In this document: positions 24,564 through 32,060 of the stretch, piece by piece | Numbering within the stretch: position 1 is the first letter of the stretch | Layout of the letters: each line of letters starts with the position of its first letter | Source: Streptomyces sp. JJ38 | GTDB taxonomy: Bacteria; Actinomycetota; Actinomycetes; Streptomycetales; Streptomycetaceae | Direction of reading: 5' to 3' | NCBI RefSeq assembly: GCF_019303475.1 | Contig: NZ_JABLSI010000019.1 | Span: 62,001 to 126,000 of the forward strand | DNA length: 64,000 bases | Notes under the pieces: model-generated | What the model saw: only the letters and a program-made list of their open reading frames with translations | The model's database searches: none | Told to the model about the DNA's origin: nothing | Program-made: the position numbers and the translations under genes

Positions 24564-25229
24564 ATGGATCCGACGTTGAAGGATCTGCGGGAGTGGCTGT
24601 TGCGGGAGCACTCCGGAACGGTCTGTGCCGACCGGCTCCGGGTGATCGCCGACGAACTCGCCGACATGACCGCCCGCGGTCTGCCGGGAGCCGTGGTCGA
24701 ACTCGGCTGCTACAGGGGCGCGATGGCCCTCTGGACCCGTAGCGTGCTCGACTCGCTGGGCGACCGCGACCGCGAGATCCACGTCTACGACTCCTTCCAG
24801 GGCATGCCCGCGCCCGGCGCCGAGGACTCGGACCATCTGTCGGCGGGCGAGCTCCGGTCATCCCCGGACGACGTGCGAGCCACGCATGCGGCCTGGGGCA
24901 GGTCGGCGCCGGTCATCCATCCGGGGTGGTTCGACGAGACCCTTCCCAAGGAGTTGCCCGACGAGATCGCGTTCGCCTACCTGGACGGCGACTTCCACGA
25001 CGCGACCCTCACGGGACTCACGCACTGCGTCACCCGCCTGGTGCCGACGGGCGTGTCGCTCGTCGACGACTACGCGGACACGGCGGTCAATCCACGGGCC
25101 TGGGACGGGCTCCCGGGGGTGAAGCGCGCCTGCGACGCGTACTTCGGCGCGCCTTCGCCCGTGACCGTCGTCGTCGGCGAGGGTGATCTGGCCTTTGGCC
25201 GGTACGAGAAGCCGGGGTCCCTCGGATGA
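24564..25229 (+). CDS. TylF/MycF-type O-methyltransferase family protein
   Basis: 221 residues from the ATG at 24564; an in-frame GTG at 24555 overlapping the upstream stop is also possible. VVELGCYRGAMALWTRSVLD is the SAM site, IHVYDSFQGMP follows as in macrocin O-methyltransferases, and IAFAYLDGDFHDATLTGL plus SLVDDYAD give the metal-binding Asp residues. These enzymes methylate sugar or small-molecule hydroxyls with Mg2+. It supports a non-peptide component in the product or a modified side chain. Confidence 0.85.
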   Translation: MDPTLKDLREWLLREHSGTVCADRLRVIADELADMTARGLPGAVVELGCYRGAMALWTRSVLDSLGDRDREIHVYDSFQGMPAPGAEDSDHLSAGELRSSPDDVRATHAAWGRSAPVIHPGWFDETLPKELPDEIAFAYLDGDFHDATLTGLTHCVTRLVPTGVSLVDDYADTAVNPRAWDGLPGVKRACDAYFGAPSPVTVVVGEGDLAFGRYEKPGSLG

Positions 25230-26149
25230 GCGCAGTCCTCGTGGTGCGCGGAGCGGCGGATGCGGGTGCGATCCGCCGCGCGCTGCCCGGCGTTCTCGTG
25301 CACGACTTAGTGGACCTGAACTCGCCCCTGCCCTCCGACACGGCTGTGGTTGTCCTGCGTTCCGGTGTCCGACTCGGCGAGCGGGAGCTCGACGCACTGC
25401 CCCGCCTGCGGCACGTCGTACGGACCGGCTCCGGCATCGACCACATCGACGTAAGCGCCCTCCAACGCCGTGGCATCACGCTGCACCGCAACGCCGAGGC
25501 CGGCGCTGGCGCCGTGGGAGAGTGGGTCCTCGCCGCTGCCCTCGCCCTGGCCCGGCGGATCCCCCTGGGGCAGCACGCGCTGCTGCTCGGCCAGCACGAG
25601 AAGCACGCGTGCATGGGAGCAGCACTCGGCACCCTGGCCGCGGGTATCTGGGGCGCGGGCCCGGTGGGGCTGGCCGCCGAGTGGGCCCTCGCTCCCTACG
25701 TGGACCGCACGGCCTTCGCCACGTGGCCGTCGAACCCTCCCGGTCTGCGTGAGCTGTCGCAGACAGCGCTCATGGAGCAGTCGCAGGTGCACGTGATCGT
25801 TCTGCCGCTGCGCCCCACGACCGAACATCTCATCGGCGAGGACTTCCTCGCACGCGTCTCTCCGCAGAGCCCTCTGCTGATCTGCGCAGGGCGCCTGGAG
25901 ACCCTCGACGTCGCCGCCTGCCTGCGGGCACTGGCAGACGGGAGGCTCTCGGGCCTCGCCCTCGATCCGGTCGAGCGGGAGCACCTGCCGCTCCTCACCG
26001 GCTCCGAGACGCCGCTCAACCTCCTGGCCTCGCCCCACATCGGCGCCCAGCGCACCGACGTGCGCAGCGCGCTCGACCGATGGGCCATCGCTCTCCTCAA
26101 GGAGATCACCGCTGACGACAAGATCCTGATCGAAGGAGGCCACCGGTGA
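25226..26149 (+). CDS. D-isomer-specific 2-hydroxyacid dehydrogenase-like protein
   Basis: 307 residues. Substrate-domain strand VVRTGSGIDHIDVSALQRRG, then nucleotide-binding AAGIWGAGPVGLAAEWALAP with GxGxxG, and IVLPLRPTTEHLIG. The catalytic Arg region is ICAGRLETLD, Glu is in ALDPVEREHLP, and the His is in ASPHIGAQRT. The Rossmann part after GxGxxG is short and the acidic residue that usually binds the NAD ribose is not evident. ATGA overlap with the methyltransferase and GTGA overlap with the next gene place it firmly in the operon. It probably reduces or oxidises a 2-oxo/2-hydroxy acid. Confidence 0.82.
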   Translation: MSAVLVVRGAADAGAIRRALPGVLVHDLVDLNSPLPSDTAVVVLRSGVRLGERELDALPRLRHVVRTGSGIDHIDVSALQRRGITLHRNAEAGAGAVGEWVLAAALALARRIPLGQHALLLGQHEKHACMGAALGTLAAGIWGAGPVGLAAEWALAPYVDRTAFATWPSNPPGLRELSQTALMEQSQVHVIVLPLRPTTEHLIGEDFLARVSPQSPLLICAGRLETLDVAACLRALADGRLSGLALDPVEREHLPLLTGSETPLNLLASPHIGAQRTDVRSALDRWAIALLKEITADDKILIEGGHR

Positions 26150-27012
26150 ACCCATCGGCACGACTGCGCCGGGAGATCGCCGACAGAGTCGCCCACGAGC
26201 TGATCGCGTCCGGCGAGGCCCGCGAGGTCTGGCTGGAGGGAGCCCTCGCCTGCGGCTTCGCCCACGCGGCGAGCGACGTCGACCTGCGCGGCATCGTGGA
26301 CGGCGCCCTTCCGGCGTGGGAGTCGCGCATCGTGGACGGCGTCCGTGTCGACCTCCAGGCGGCGGCGCCGCAGCGGGCGGAGGAACTCCGTCATCTGCTC
26401 CGCTCCTTCGACGTCCGCCGCGACGACCTCGGATCGTTCCGCCGGGTACGCGCCTCGATGCACGACCTCATGTGTCTGCGCACCGCTCTCTCGTACGGCT
26501 CCGGACGCTGGGATCCGGTGCTCGATCCCGGGGAGCGCCGGGGCTACCGACGCTGGGCGGTCGCCGACCAGGCCGAGATCGCGGCGAGTCTCGCCGAGGA
26601 CCTGACCGGTCTCGTCGAGGACGGCATGGCCGAACCCGTCGGCGTCGTGTGCCGGAAGCTGGAGATCTGCCTCACCGCGCTCGAGTGCGCGGCGGCCGGC
26701 CATCCGGTCCTGGGCGACAAGTGGCTGCCGCTGCTTGCCGACGCTCCGTTCGGTCCGCCGATCCACCCGGCCCGCGCGGAGACGTGGGAGTGGTTCCGTC
26801 CGGTTCAGCGACGCGTGGCCAGAGCGCTCCTGGACTGCTGGCCCGTCGACGACCCGCTGCAGAAGCCTCCCAACCTGACTGCCCCCGACGCCGGCTGGCT
26901 GCCCCAGCGGTACGCCGACGGGTGGTTCCTTCGCCGCGGCGACGTCCACATCCCCATCACCGGCGGACAGCTTCTCGGGTGGCTGTCCATGGTCTCCACC
27001 GATGGCGCGTAG
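26146..27012 (+). CDS. Nucleotidyltransferase-fold protein
   Basis: 288 residues from a GTG. EVWLEGALACGFAHAASDVD has the layout of a polymerase-beta-type nucleotidyltransferase (Gly-Ser-like turn then Ser-Asp-x-Asp). The usual GS pair is EG, so the donor site is not canonical. A helical C-terminal domain (MAEPVGVVCRKLEICLTALE) follows, as in KNTase-like proteins. It may adenylylate or cytidylylate a pathway acid or phosphate. Overlaps the dehydrogenase gene by four bases, with 30 bp to the radical SAM gene. Confidence 0.75.
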   Translation: MNPSARLRREIADRVAHELIASGEAREVWLEGALACGFAHAASDVDLRGIVDGALPAWESRIVDGVRVDLQAAAPQRAEELRHLLRSFDVRRDDLGSFRRVRASMHDLMCLRTALSYGSGRWDPVLDPGERRGYRRWAVADQAEIAASLAEDLTGLVEDGMAEPVGVVCRKLEICLTALECAAAGHPVLGDKWLPLLADAPFGPPIHPARAETWEWFRPVQRRVARALLDCWPVDDPLQKPPNLTAPDAGWLPQRYADGWFLRRGDVHIPITGGQLLGWLSMVSTDGA

Positions 27013-27042
27013 ACCGCGCCTCTCCTCCTCAGGAGTCCTCTG

Positions 27043-28902
27043 ATGCCCCTCACCCGCACCGCCCCCATAGACCTGAAGACTCTCCACGCCCCGCTGTCGA
27101 ACACCGGGCCGGACACGGCCGTCTCCGTCATCCTCAAGCTCCGCGGGGAGACCTGCGACATCGACTGCCTGTACTGCTTCGAGAAGCGCAAGGAGTCGCC
27201 GGGCGGCGCCCGGATCAGCGCCGCACAGGTCCACCGCCTCGGTTCGATCTTCTCCGGGCGTCCGCTCAGCGTCGAACTCCACGGCGGAGAGCCCCTGACC
27301 GCCGGCCGGGAACGGATCACGGAGATCCTGGACGCGCTCGCCACACAGCCGAACGTCATCCGCGTGAGCCTCCAGACCAACGGCCTCCAGCTCGACGACG
27401 CCTGGTTGGACCTGTTCGAGCGGCACTGTCCGGAGCTGGAGATCGGCATCTCCCTCGACGGGGACGCGCTTGGGAACTCGTGGCGCGTCGGGTACGACGG
27501 CCGCCCCACGTACCCCCGAGTAATCGAAGCCCTGGAACTCCTCGGCCGTCGGGAACGCCGCGTCGGCGTCATCTGCGCCGTCACCCCCTACGTCCTCGGC
27601 CGGGCCTCCGAGGTCATGGAGCACCTCGCCTCCTTTCCCGCCGTGACGACGGTCAGCCTGGTGCCGTGCTTCGACGCGGCGGTCACCCGGTCGACTACGG
27701 TGGCTGGATCCCGTGCGCCGACCAGTCGGGCACTCCAGCGACGAGCCATCGGCCCCACCGGCCCGGCCTGGGCCGTCACGCCACGCCAGTACGCTGACTT
27801 CGTGCTGGAGTCCGCCCACCACTGGGTCGCCAGCGGCATGTTCCGCCACGTCAAACTGGAACCGGTCGTCTCGGTCATCCGCCGCCTGAGGGGCCTGCGC
27901 ACCCGCTCCTGTCACTTCTCCGACCTGAAGTGCGACCACGTCCTCACCCTCTACCCCGATGAGCGCCTGGGAAGCTGTGACGAGTTGCCCTGGCCGCAGG
28001 CCGGCCTCGACTCCCTCGGCGACGTCCACACCGAGGCGGACGTGGCCAGTGCCCAGGGCGGCTCTCGCTTGCTTCAACAGGCACGCTCCCTGGCCACGAA
28101 GTGCACGACCTGCGACTACCGCGACACCTGCGGCGCGGGCTGCCCGGCGGTCCGCCTCCGCTTCGCCGCTGCGGGCGACGAAGACGCGTACTGCGACCAC
28201 CGCATACGCCTGATCGACGGCGTCGCCGCCCTCCTCGCCCAACCGGAACTCCCGCCCGGCGCCTCCTGTTCCCGGCTTCACTGGCGTCCCATCCGCCCCA
28301 ACGACATGCACCACGTCGCGGCGTTCCTGGCCCGGTGGGACGACCCGGCGGCGCCCCGTCCGCCCGCGCGCCTTCAGGTCAGCGCCCACTGCAACATCAA
28401 CAGGGTCGGCCTCCCCGGCGTGCAAGAGGCAGACGATCTCGACCCCCACCATCCCCAGTGGCACGAAGGCATCGAGCCCGGTATCCGCCCGGTCATCGAC
28501 GCGCTCACCTCAGGCTGGAACACCGTCACCTATGACAGCTGCCAGGGCCACGCCTATGCCGACCTCCCCGGAGCCGAGTCCCGGTTCCTCTCGGTCGGCA
28601 TCCTGCCACGCGACCGCGCCGAGTACGCACGTACAGCGGCGCGCCTGTGCCGCGCCGCCAGCCGAGCCGAGTCCTCCCTGCCCGGGGCGTGCTCGCTGGT
28701 CCTCGGTCGCAGCGAACTCACGTGCCGCAGCACCGGCAGGATCTATCCGACGCTCGACCTCCATCTCGTGCCCGCTGCCGGCACCACGTCGGCCGAGTAC
28801 TTCGGGGACCTCGCCCAAGCGGTGCACGTACTCACGGTGGCCCTGGCCGAAGCCGCCTCTGTCCCGCCCTCCACCCCCTGCGCGTGCGGAGGCGAGCAAT
28901 GA
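27043..28902 (+). CDS. Radical SAM/SPASM protein with an extra C-terminal domain
   Basis: 619 residues. The cluster motif is Cys38-x3-Cys42-x2-Cys45 (CDIDCLYCFEKRK), followed by SVELHGGEPLTAG (GGE motif) and VSLQTNGLQLDD. Residues ~285-390 hold SPASM cysteines: SCHFSDLKCDH, GSCDELPW, then CTTCDYRDTCGAGCPAVRL and YCDHR. This layout is typical of RiPP maturases that form C-C or C-X crosslinks. From about residue 405 there is an additional ~210-residue domain (RLQVSAHCNINRVGLPG, VTYDSCQGHAYADLPG, FLSVGILPRDRAEYA) that I cannot assign. It overlaps the oxygenase gene by four bases. Confidence 0.9.
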   Translation: MPLTRTAPIDLKTLHAPLSNTGPDTAVSVILKLRGETCDIDCLYCFEKRKESPGGARISAAQVHRLGSIFSGRPLSVELHGGEPLTAGRERITEILDALATQPNVIRVSLQTNGLQLDDAWLDLFERHCPELEIGISLDGDALGNSWRVGYDGRPTYPRVIEALELLGRRERRVGVICAVTPYVLGRASEVMEHLASFPAVTTVSLVPCFDAAVTRSTTVAGSRAPTSRALQRRAIGPTGPAWAVTPRQYADFVLESAHHWVASGMFRHVKLEPVVSVIRRLRGLRTRSCHFSDLKCDHVLTLYPDERLGSCDELPWPQAGLDSLGDVHTEADVASAQGGSRLLQQARSLATKCTTCDYRDTCGAGCPAVRLRFAAAGDEDAYCDHRIRLIDGVAALLAQPELPPGASCSRLHWRPIRPNDMHHVAAFLARWDDPAAPRPPARLQVSAHCNINRVGLPGVQEADDLDPHHPQWHEGIEPGIRPVIDALTSGWNTVTYDSCQGHAYADLPGAESRFLSVGILPRDRAEYARTAARLCRAASRAESSLPGACSLVLGRSELTCRSTGRIYPTLDLHLVPAAGTTSAEYFGDLAQAVHVLTVALAEAASVPPSTPCACGGEQ

Positions 28903-29636
28903 TCCACATCGCCGAGACTCTGTCCACCCGTACTGTGGAGGGCTTCCTCAAGCCGGACGAGATCGAGCGACTCAACCTCGTCATGGACGACACGCTCGGC
29001 TCCCTCGGGCGCGACCGGCACGGCACGGCCCGCCGCACCACCATCCACGAGATCCCCGGTCACTCCCCCGCCGAGGCGCAGGACGTATACGAGCCGGCCG
29101 GCCGGATCGAGATGACCGACATCCCGTACGAGGCGACCACCGTCCTCGACCAGGCCCTGACGCTCCACATGTCCGCGATCACGCGCGCGCTGCCATCGGT
29201 CACCGGCCACCGGCCGTGGATCTACCTGGAGTACGGCCCCGGCCAGTACATCACCCCGCATGCCGATGGCATCGCCCCCGACCCCGTCACCCGTCCCCGC
29301 CAGATCGCCGCCGCGACGGTCACGCTCACGGACATCCACGACACCGGCGGCGCGTTCTACGTGGAGACCACGGGCAGCGACGCCGTCTGGACCGCCGACG
29401 AGGCACCGATCGGATCGGGTTACGCCCAGGGAATGCGCTTCGCACTCGACGGGACTGACATGTCCTCCCCCTGGTTCCGAACCATGCCCCGCACCCGATG
29501 GAGCGTCGCACCCGCTCCCGGCACGCTCGTGGTCTTCGGAAGCCAACTCGTCCACGGCACCGAACCTGTCCGCACCGGCCGCGTACGCAAGTTCCTCACG
29601 CTCTTCGTCTCTGACCAGGGAGCCCCGCCACCATGA
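28899..29636 (+). CDS. 2OG-Fe(II) oxygenase
   Basis: 245 residues from the ATG at 28899. The iron ligands are His and Asp in QYITPHADGIAPDP and His in QLVHGTEPVRTGRVRKFL, where an Arg follows for 2-oxoglutarate. Preceding text PWIYLEYGPGQYI is the typical strand of prolyl-4-hydroxylase-like folds. It should hydroxylate an unactivated carbon on a peptide or small acid. Position between a peptide maturase and a short peptide gene suggests peptide hydroxylation. Confidence 0.88.
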   Translation: MIHIAETLSTRTVEGFLKPDEIERLNLVMDDTLGSLGRDRHGTARRTTIHEIPGHSPAEAQDVYEPAGRIEMTDIPYEATTVLDQALTLHMSAITRALPSVTGHRPWIYLEYGPGQYITPHADGIAPDPVTRPRQIAAATVTLTDIHDTGGAFYVETTGSDAVWTADEAPIGSGYAQGMRFALDGTDMSSPWFRTMPRTRWSVAPAPGTLVVFGSQLVHGTEPVRTGRVRKFLTLFVSDQGAPPP

Positions 29637-29707
29637 CCGGACCCCGTAGCCCGCCCGAACCCGCCCATCCCACAACCCACGGCCCCGATCAGAGGAGAGA
29701 GCGAGCA

Positions 29708-29869
29708 GTGGCAGAAGACAAGACGTTCGACGAGTTCCTGGAGGCGGTCGCGTCCCTGCGCGACAGCGACACCGTGCGCACCACCGCGCACACCTCCAAC
29801 GCGGCCACCGAGACCTGGCTTGCCAACACGGCGGAGCCCGGCACCACCAAGCCCACCAGCACCTCCTGA
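29708..29869 (+). CDS. 53-residue candidate precursor peptide
   Basis: Starts at a GTG (29708) with AGAGGAGAG upstream. The N-terminal half is acidic and helical (MAEDKTFDEFLEAVASLR), as in leader peptides. The C-terminal half is rich in Thr, Ser, Ala and Asn with one Trp (ATETWLANTAEP, then GTTKPTSTS). It sits between the oxygenase and the HExxH gene and is followed six bases later by a strong hairpin. It has no Cys, so it is not a lanthipeptide or sactipeptide. Trp41-Leu-Ala-Asn could be the site of radical crosslinking or hydroxylation. Assignment as substrate is inferred from position, size and composition. Confidence 0.65.
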   Translation: MAEDKTFDEFLEAVASLRDSDTVRTTAHTSNAATETWLANTAEPGTTKPTSTS

Positions 29870-29875
29870 CCGCCA

Positions 29876-29905
29876 CGGGGCCGGCCCATCCAGGGGCCGG
29901 CCCCG
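29876..29905 (+). terminator. Hairpin after the precursor peptide gene
   Basis: 12-bp GC-only arms CGGGGCCGGCCC and GGGCCGGCCCCG around six bases. It lies between the 53-residue peptide gene and the HExxH gene. Probably a partial terminator or RNA stabiliser that raises the amount of peptide mRNA over the downstream gene, an arrangement common after RiPP precursor genes. Confidence 0.65.
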
Positions 29906-29926
29906 TCCCGCACCCCTGGAGCTCAG

Positions 29927-30829
29927 ATGAGCGCTCTCTCCCCGGAAGCTCTGGTCACCCTCGACGGCATCGCTGACTACCAGCACCGCCGGACCAGCCG
30001 CATCGCGGCCGTACTCGGCAACCGCCTCTGCTCGTCCGCCCTTGACTACGCCGTGGCCCACCACCTGCTCGAAGGCGCCGAACACGCGGCGCGCGCCCGG
30101 GACGCGGACCGCCTCGCCTGGTACTGCAAGACGACGACGCGAGACCTGCCCCGCCTGTCCGCCGACCCGCACATCGTGCTCAACCCGCGCTCCGCGGACC
30201 TCCTCCACTCGGAGATCTCCGAAACCGCGTACTACCTCGTTGGCCCCGACACCAGCCCCGCCCCACCCGAGGTCCTTGGCCTCGTTCGTGCCGCCATCGC
30301 CTCCGCGACCGAGCACGGCTTCGGGACCCTGCTCACCCAGCACGCCCCCGTCATCTGCCTGCTCAACCGTCGCCGACTCGACGAGACCCTCCACAGCTGG
30401 GCCCTCACCCGCCTCCCGGGCACCGTCTTCACCGACTACACCGCCCACCCCGAGGTCCTGGCCCGCGACCTGATCCACGAGGCCGCCCACAACTGGCTCA
30501 ACGACACCCTGGCCGCGTACGACGTGGAGCTTCCCGCCGACGTCACCTTCTTCTCGCCCTGGCGGGGAACTCCCCGTCCCCTATACGGCTTTCTTCACGC
30601 CTGCTGGGCCTTCTCCCTCACCGTGCTGTACGTACGGGAGGCGCGGTGCAGCGCCACGGGCGCCGTCGTACCCTTCCTCGACGCCCACCTGCGCCAGCAG
30701 GCTGTCCAGTTCGCTGCCGCTGCCGCTGCCGCTGCCGAGTGCTTGGATCAGGCCCTCTCGTACGTGTCAGCAAACGAAATCCGTGATCGCATCGGCCGCG
30801 CAGTCGGCGAGGTCGTGGGTCCCGCATAG
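29927..30829 (+). CDS. HExxH-type peptide beta-hydroxylase-like protein
   Basis: 300 residues. His184-Glu-Ala-Ala-His188 (DLIHEAAHNWLNDTL) is followed by FFSPWRGTPRPLYGFLHACW, the downstream signature of the HEXXH domain found beside radical SAM RiPP maturases. Members of this family have been described as 2-oxoglutarate-dependent peptide beta-hydroxylases rather than proteases. The N-terminal half is helical (SSALDYAVAHHLLEGAEHAA). The C-terminal helix has a run of Ala residues. It is the last gene of the operon and would be the second hydroxylase acting on the peptide. Confidence 0.8.
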   Translation: MSALSPEALVTLDGIADYQHRRTSRIAAVLGNRLCSSALDYAVAHHLLEGAEHAARARDADRLAWYCKTTTRDLPRLSADPHIVLNPRSADLLHSEISETAYYLVGPDTSPAPPEVLGLVRAAIASATEHGFGTLLTQHAPVICLLNRRRLDETLHSWALTRLPGTVFTDYTAHPEVLARDLIHEAAHNWLNDTLAAYDVELPADVTFFSPWRGTPRPLYGFLHACWAFSLTVLYVREARCSATGAVVPFLDAHLRQQAVQFAAAAAAAAECLDQALSYVSANEIRDRIGRAVGEVVGPA

Positions 30830-31150
30830 CAACCGCCTGAGTTCGGTGGGGACCCTGCGGTGCTCAGGATTCGGCTGCCTCAGCGTGCATCTTGAAGCCC
30901 TGAGGACCACGCTCCTGGGTCAGTTCGGTCTCATTCGCTCCCGTCCGGCGCAGTCCAAGACCGCTGCCACCACCCGCTCCGCCCCAGGTCAGAACGACGG
31001 TACTCCTGCAACGGCTGGAGGCGCACAGTCCTTTCCGTCCGTCCGCGAGTGCCGCCAACATCTGCAGGAACTGTCCGACTCCGTTTGATGTCGACCGCCT
31101 GACCACCGAGGACGAGCCCGCATCGGTGAAGAGACTGCAAGACTGCAGGG
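30830..31150. other. Non-coding junction between the biosynthetic operon and the defence island
   Basis: About 320 bp in which I see no gene, repeat or RNA. Short reading frames exist on both strands but none has a ribosome site and plausible composition together. Confidence 0.45.
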
Positions 31151-31357
31151 ATGGCCGACATGACGACGATCTACGTTGAGGTGGCGCCCGAGTTCGAGCC
31201 GGTGCGGGCGGCGTTCAAGGAGAACTTCACCCGGCACGGGGACCTCGGGGCGGCGGTGTGCGTGTACCGGAACGGCCGACCGGTGGTCGACCTGTGGGGC
31301 GGCGTGACCGACGCCGAAACCGGTCGTCCCTGGACGCGGGACACGCTGCAACTGGTC
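31151..31357 (+). pseudogene. 5' fragment of a class C beta-lactamase-like serine hydrolase gene
   Basis: About 69 residues match the N-terminus of EstA/beta-lactamase-class-C proteins: FEPVRAAFKENFTRHGDLGA, AAVCVYRNGRPVVDLWGGVT and PWTRDTLQLVYS. The expected next residues (the SxxK nucleophile region, usually S-T-T-K) are absent, because from here the sequence is the antisense of the endonuclease remnant. The hydrolase was apparently cut by arrival of the restriction genes. I did not find its other half in the window. Confidence 0.75.
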
Positions 31358-31926
31358 TACTCGGCGTACCGGATGTTGTACGGAAGCGTCGTCCTGAGCG
31401 ACTTCAACAGGGCGAGCAGGTTTGTCTCGCCTGCCACGAGGCCCTCGACCGGTCGGTCGAGATCGATCGGCTTACAGGGCGTCGAAATGGGTGGGCTTGA
31501 GCGGTGTGGTCCCGCTGCTGACCGGGAGCCCTATTTGCCGAAGCTGTCGTTGTTCCACGGGATCTCGCCCAGGTTCTTGCGGTGGTTGATGAGCAACTGC
31601 TCCGGCGCCAGGGCGAGAAGTCCTCCGCCACGTAGAGACAGGAGAAGGTCATGCCATTCGGCGTGATCCCACGCCGGCCCGAAGTCTTCTTGAGGTGCTG
31701 TCGAAGTCGCATCGGCAGGGACTTCTCGGCCTTCCCCACGTAGACGAAATCGTCGTGCAGGTAGAGCTGGTAGACACCGGGGCGCTGCAACAGCTGCTTG
31801 ATGCTCACGTCACTCAAGAGGGTCCTGGTCAGCTTGGCGAGATCCGCCGCGAGCTGATCGCCGAGTGCCTTCGGGTGAAGCTTCGGGGGAATGTCGGCTC
31901 CTCCGGCCCCCTGCTGTCGCCGTCAT
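31357..31926 (-). pseudogene. Decayed Eco29kI-family (GIY-YIG) restriction endonuclease
   Basis: Minus-strand pieces in changing frames make one protein: KLHPKALGDQLAADLAKLTR, SDVSIKQLLQRPGVYQLYLH, DDFVYVGKAEKSLPMRLRQH (GIY-YIG core, with GVY and YVG), MTFSCLYVAED, then APEQLLINHRKNLGEIPWNN, KPTHFDAL and PIDLDRPVEGLVAGETNLLA ending at a TAG at 31357. Three or four frameshifts are needed. The longest intact part opens at a TTG (31817); an ATG at 31926 is a possible original start. Family members are about 200 residues, matching the 570-bp span. It is divergent from the cytosine methyltransferase, its likely former partner. Confidence 0.8.
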
Positions 31927-32060
31927 GGCCCCCGTCGCCCTCCTCGTGCTTCTGCCGCTGTGGAGCGTACGACCTCACACGAGTTTCTGCGGCACATGGG
32001 TCGCGATGAGCACTACTCCGCGGTATGGTTCTGGCTGCACTGAACTGCTAGGGGTGGAAA

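Noticed and set aside
25696-28464. 922-residue minus-strand open frame
   Set aside because: It lies opposite five genes with clear domains (dehydrogenase to radical SAM); low-complexity Gly/Val/Arg composition is that of a high-GC shadow.
30864-31106. Minus-strand 80-residue frame in the gap before the defence island
   Set aside because: No start context and no recognisable fold; treated as non-coding.
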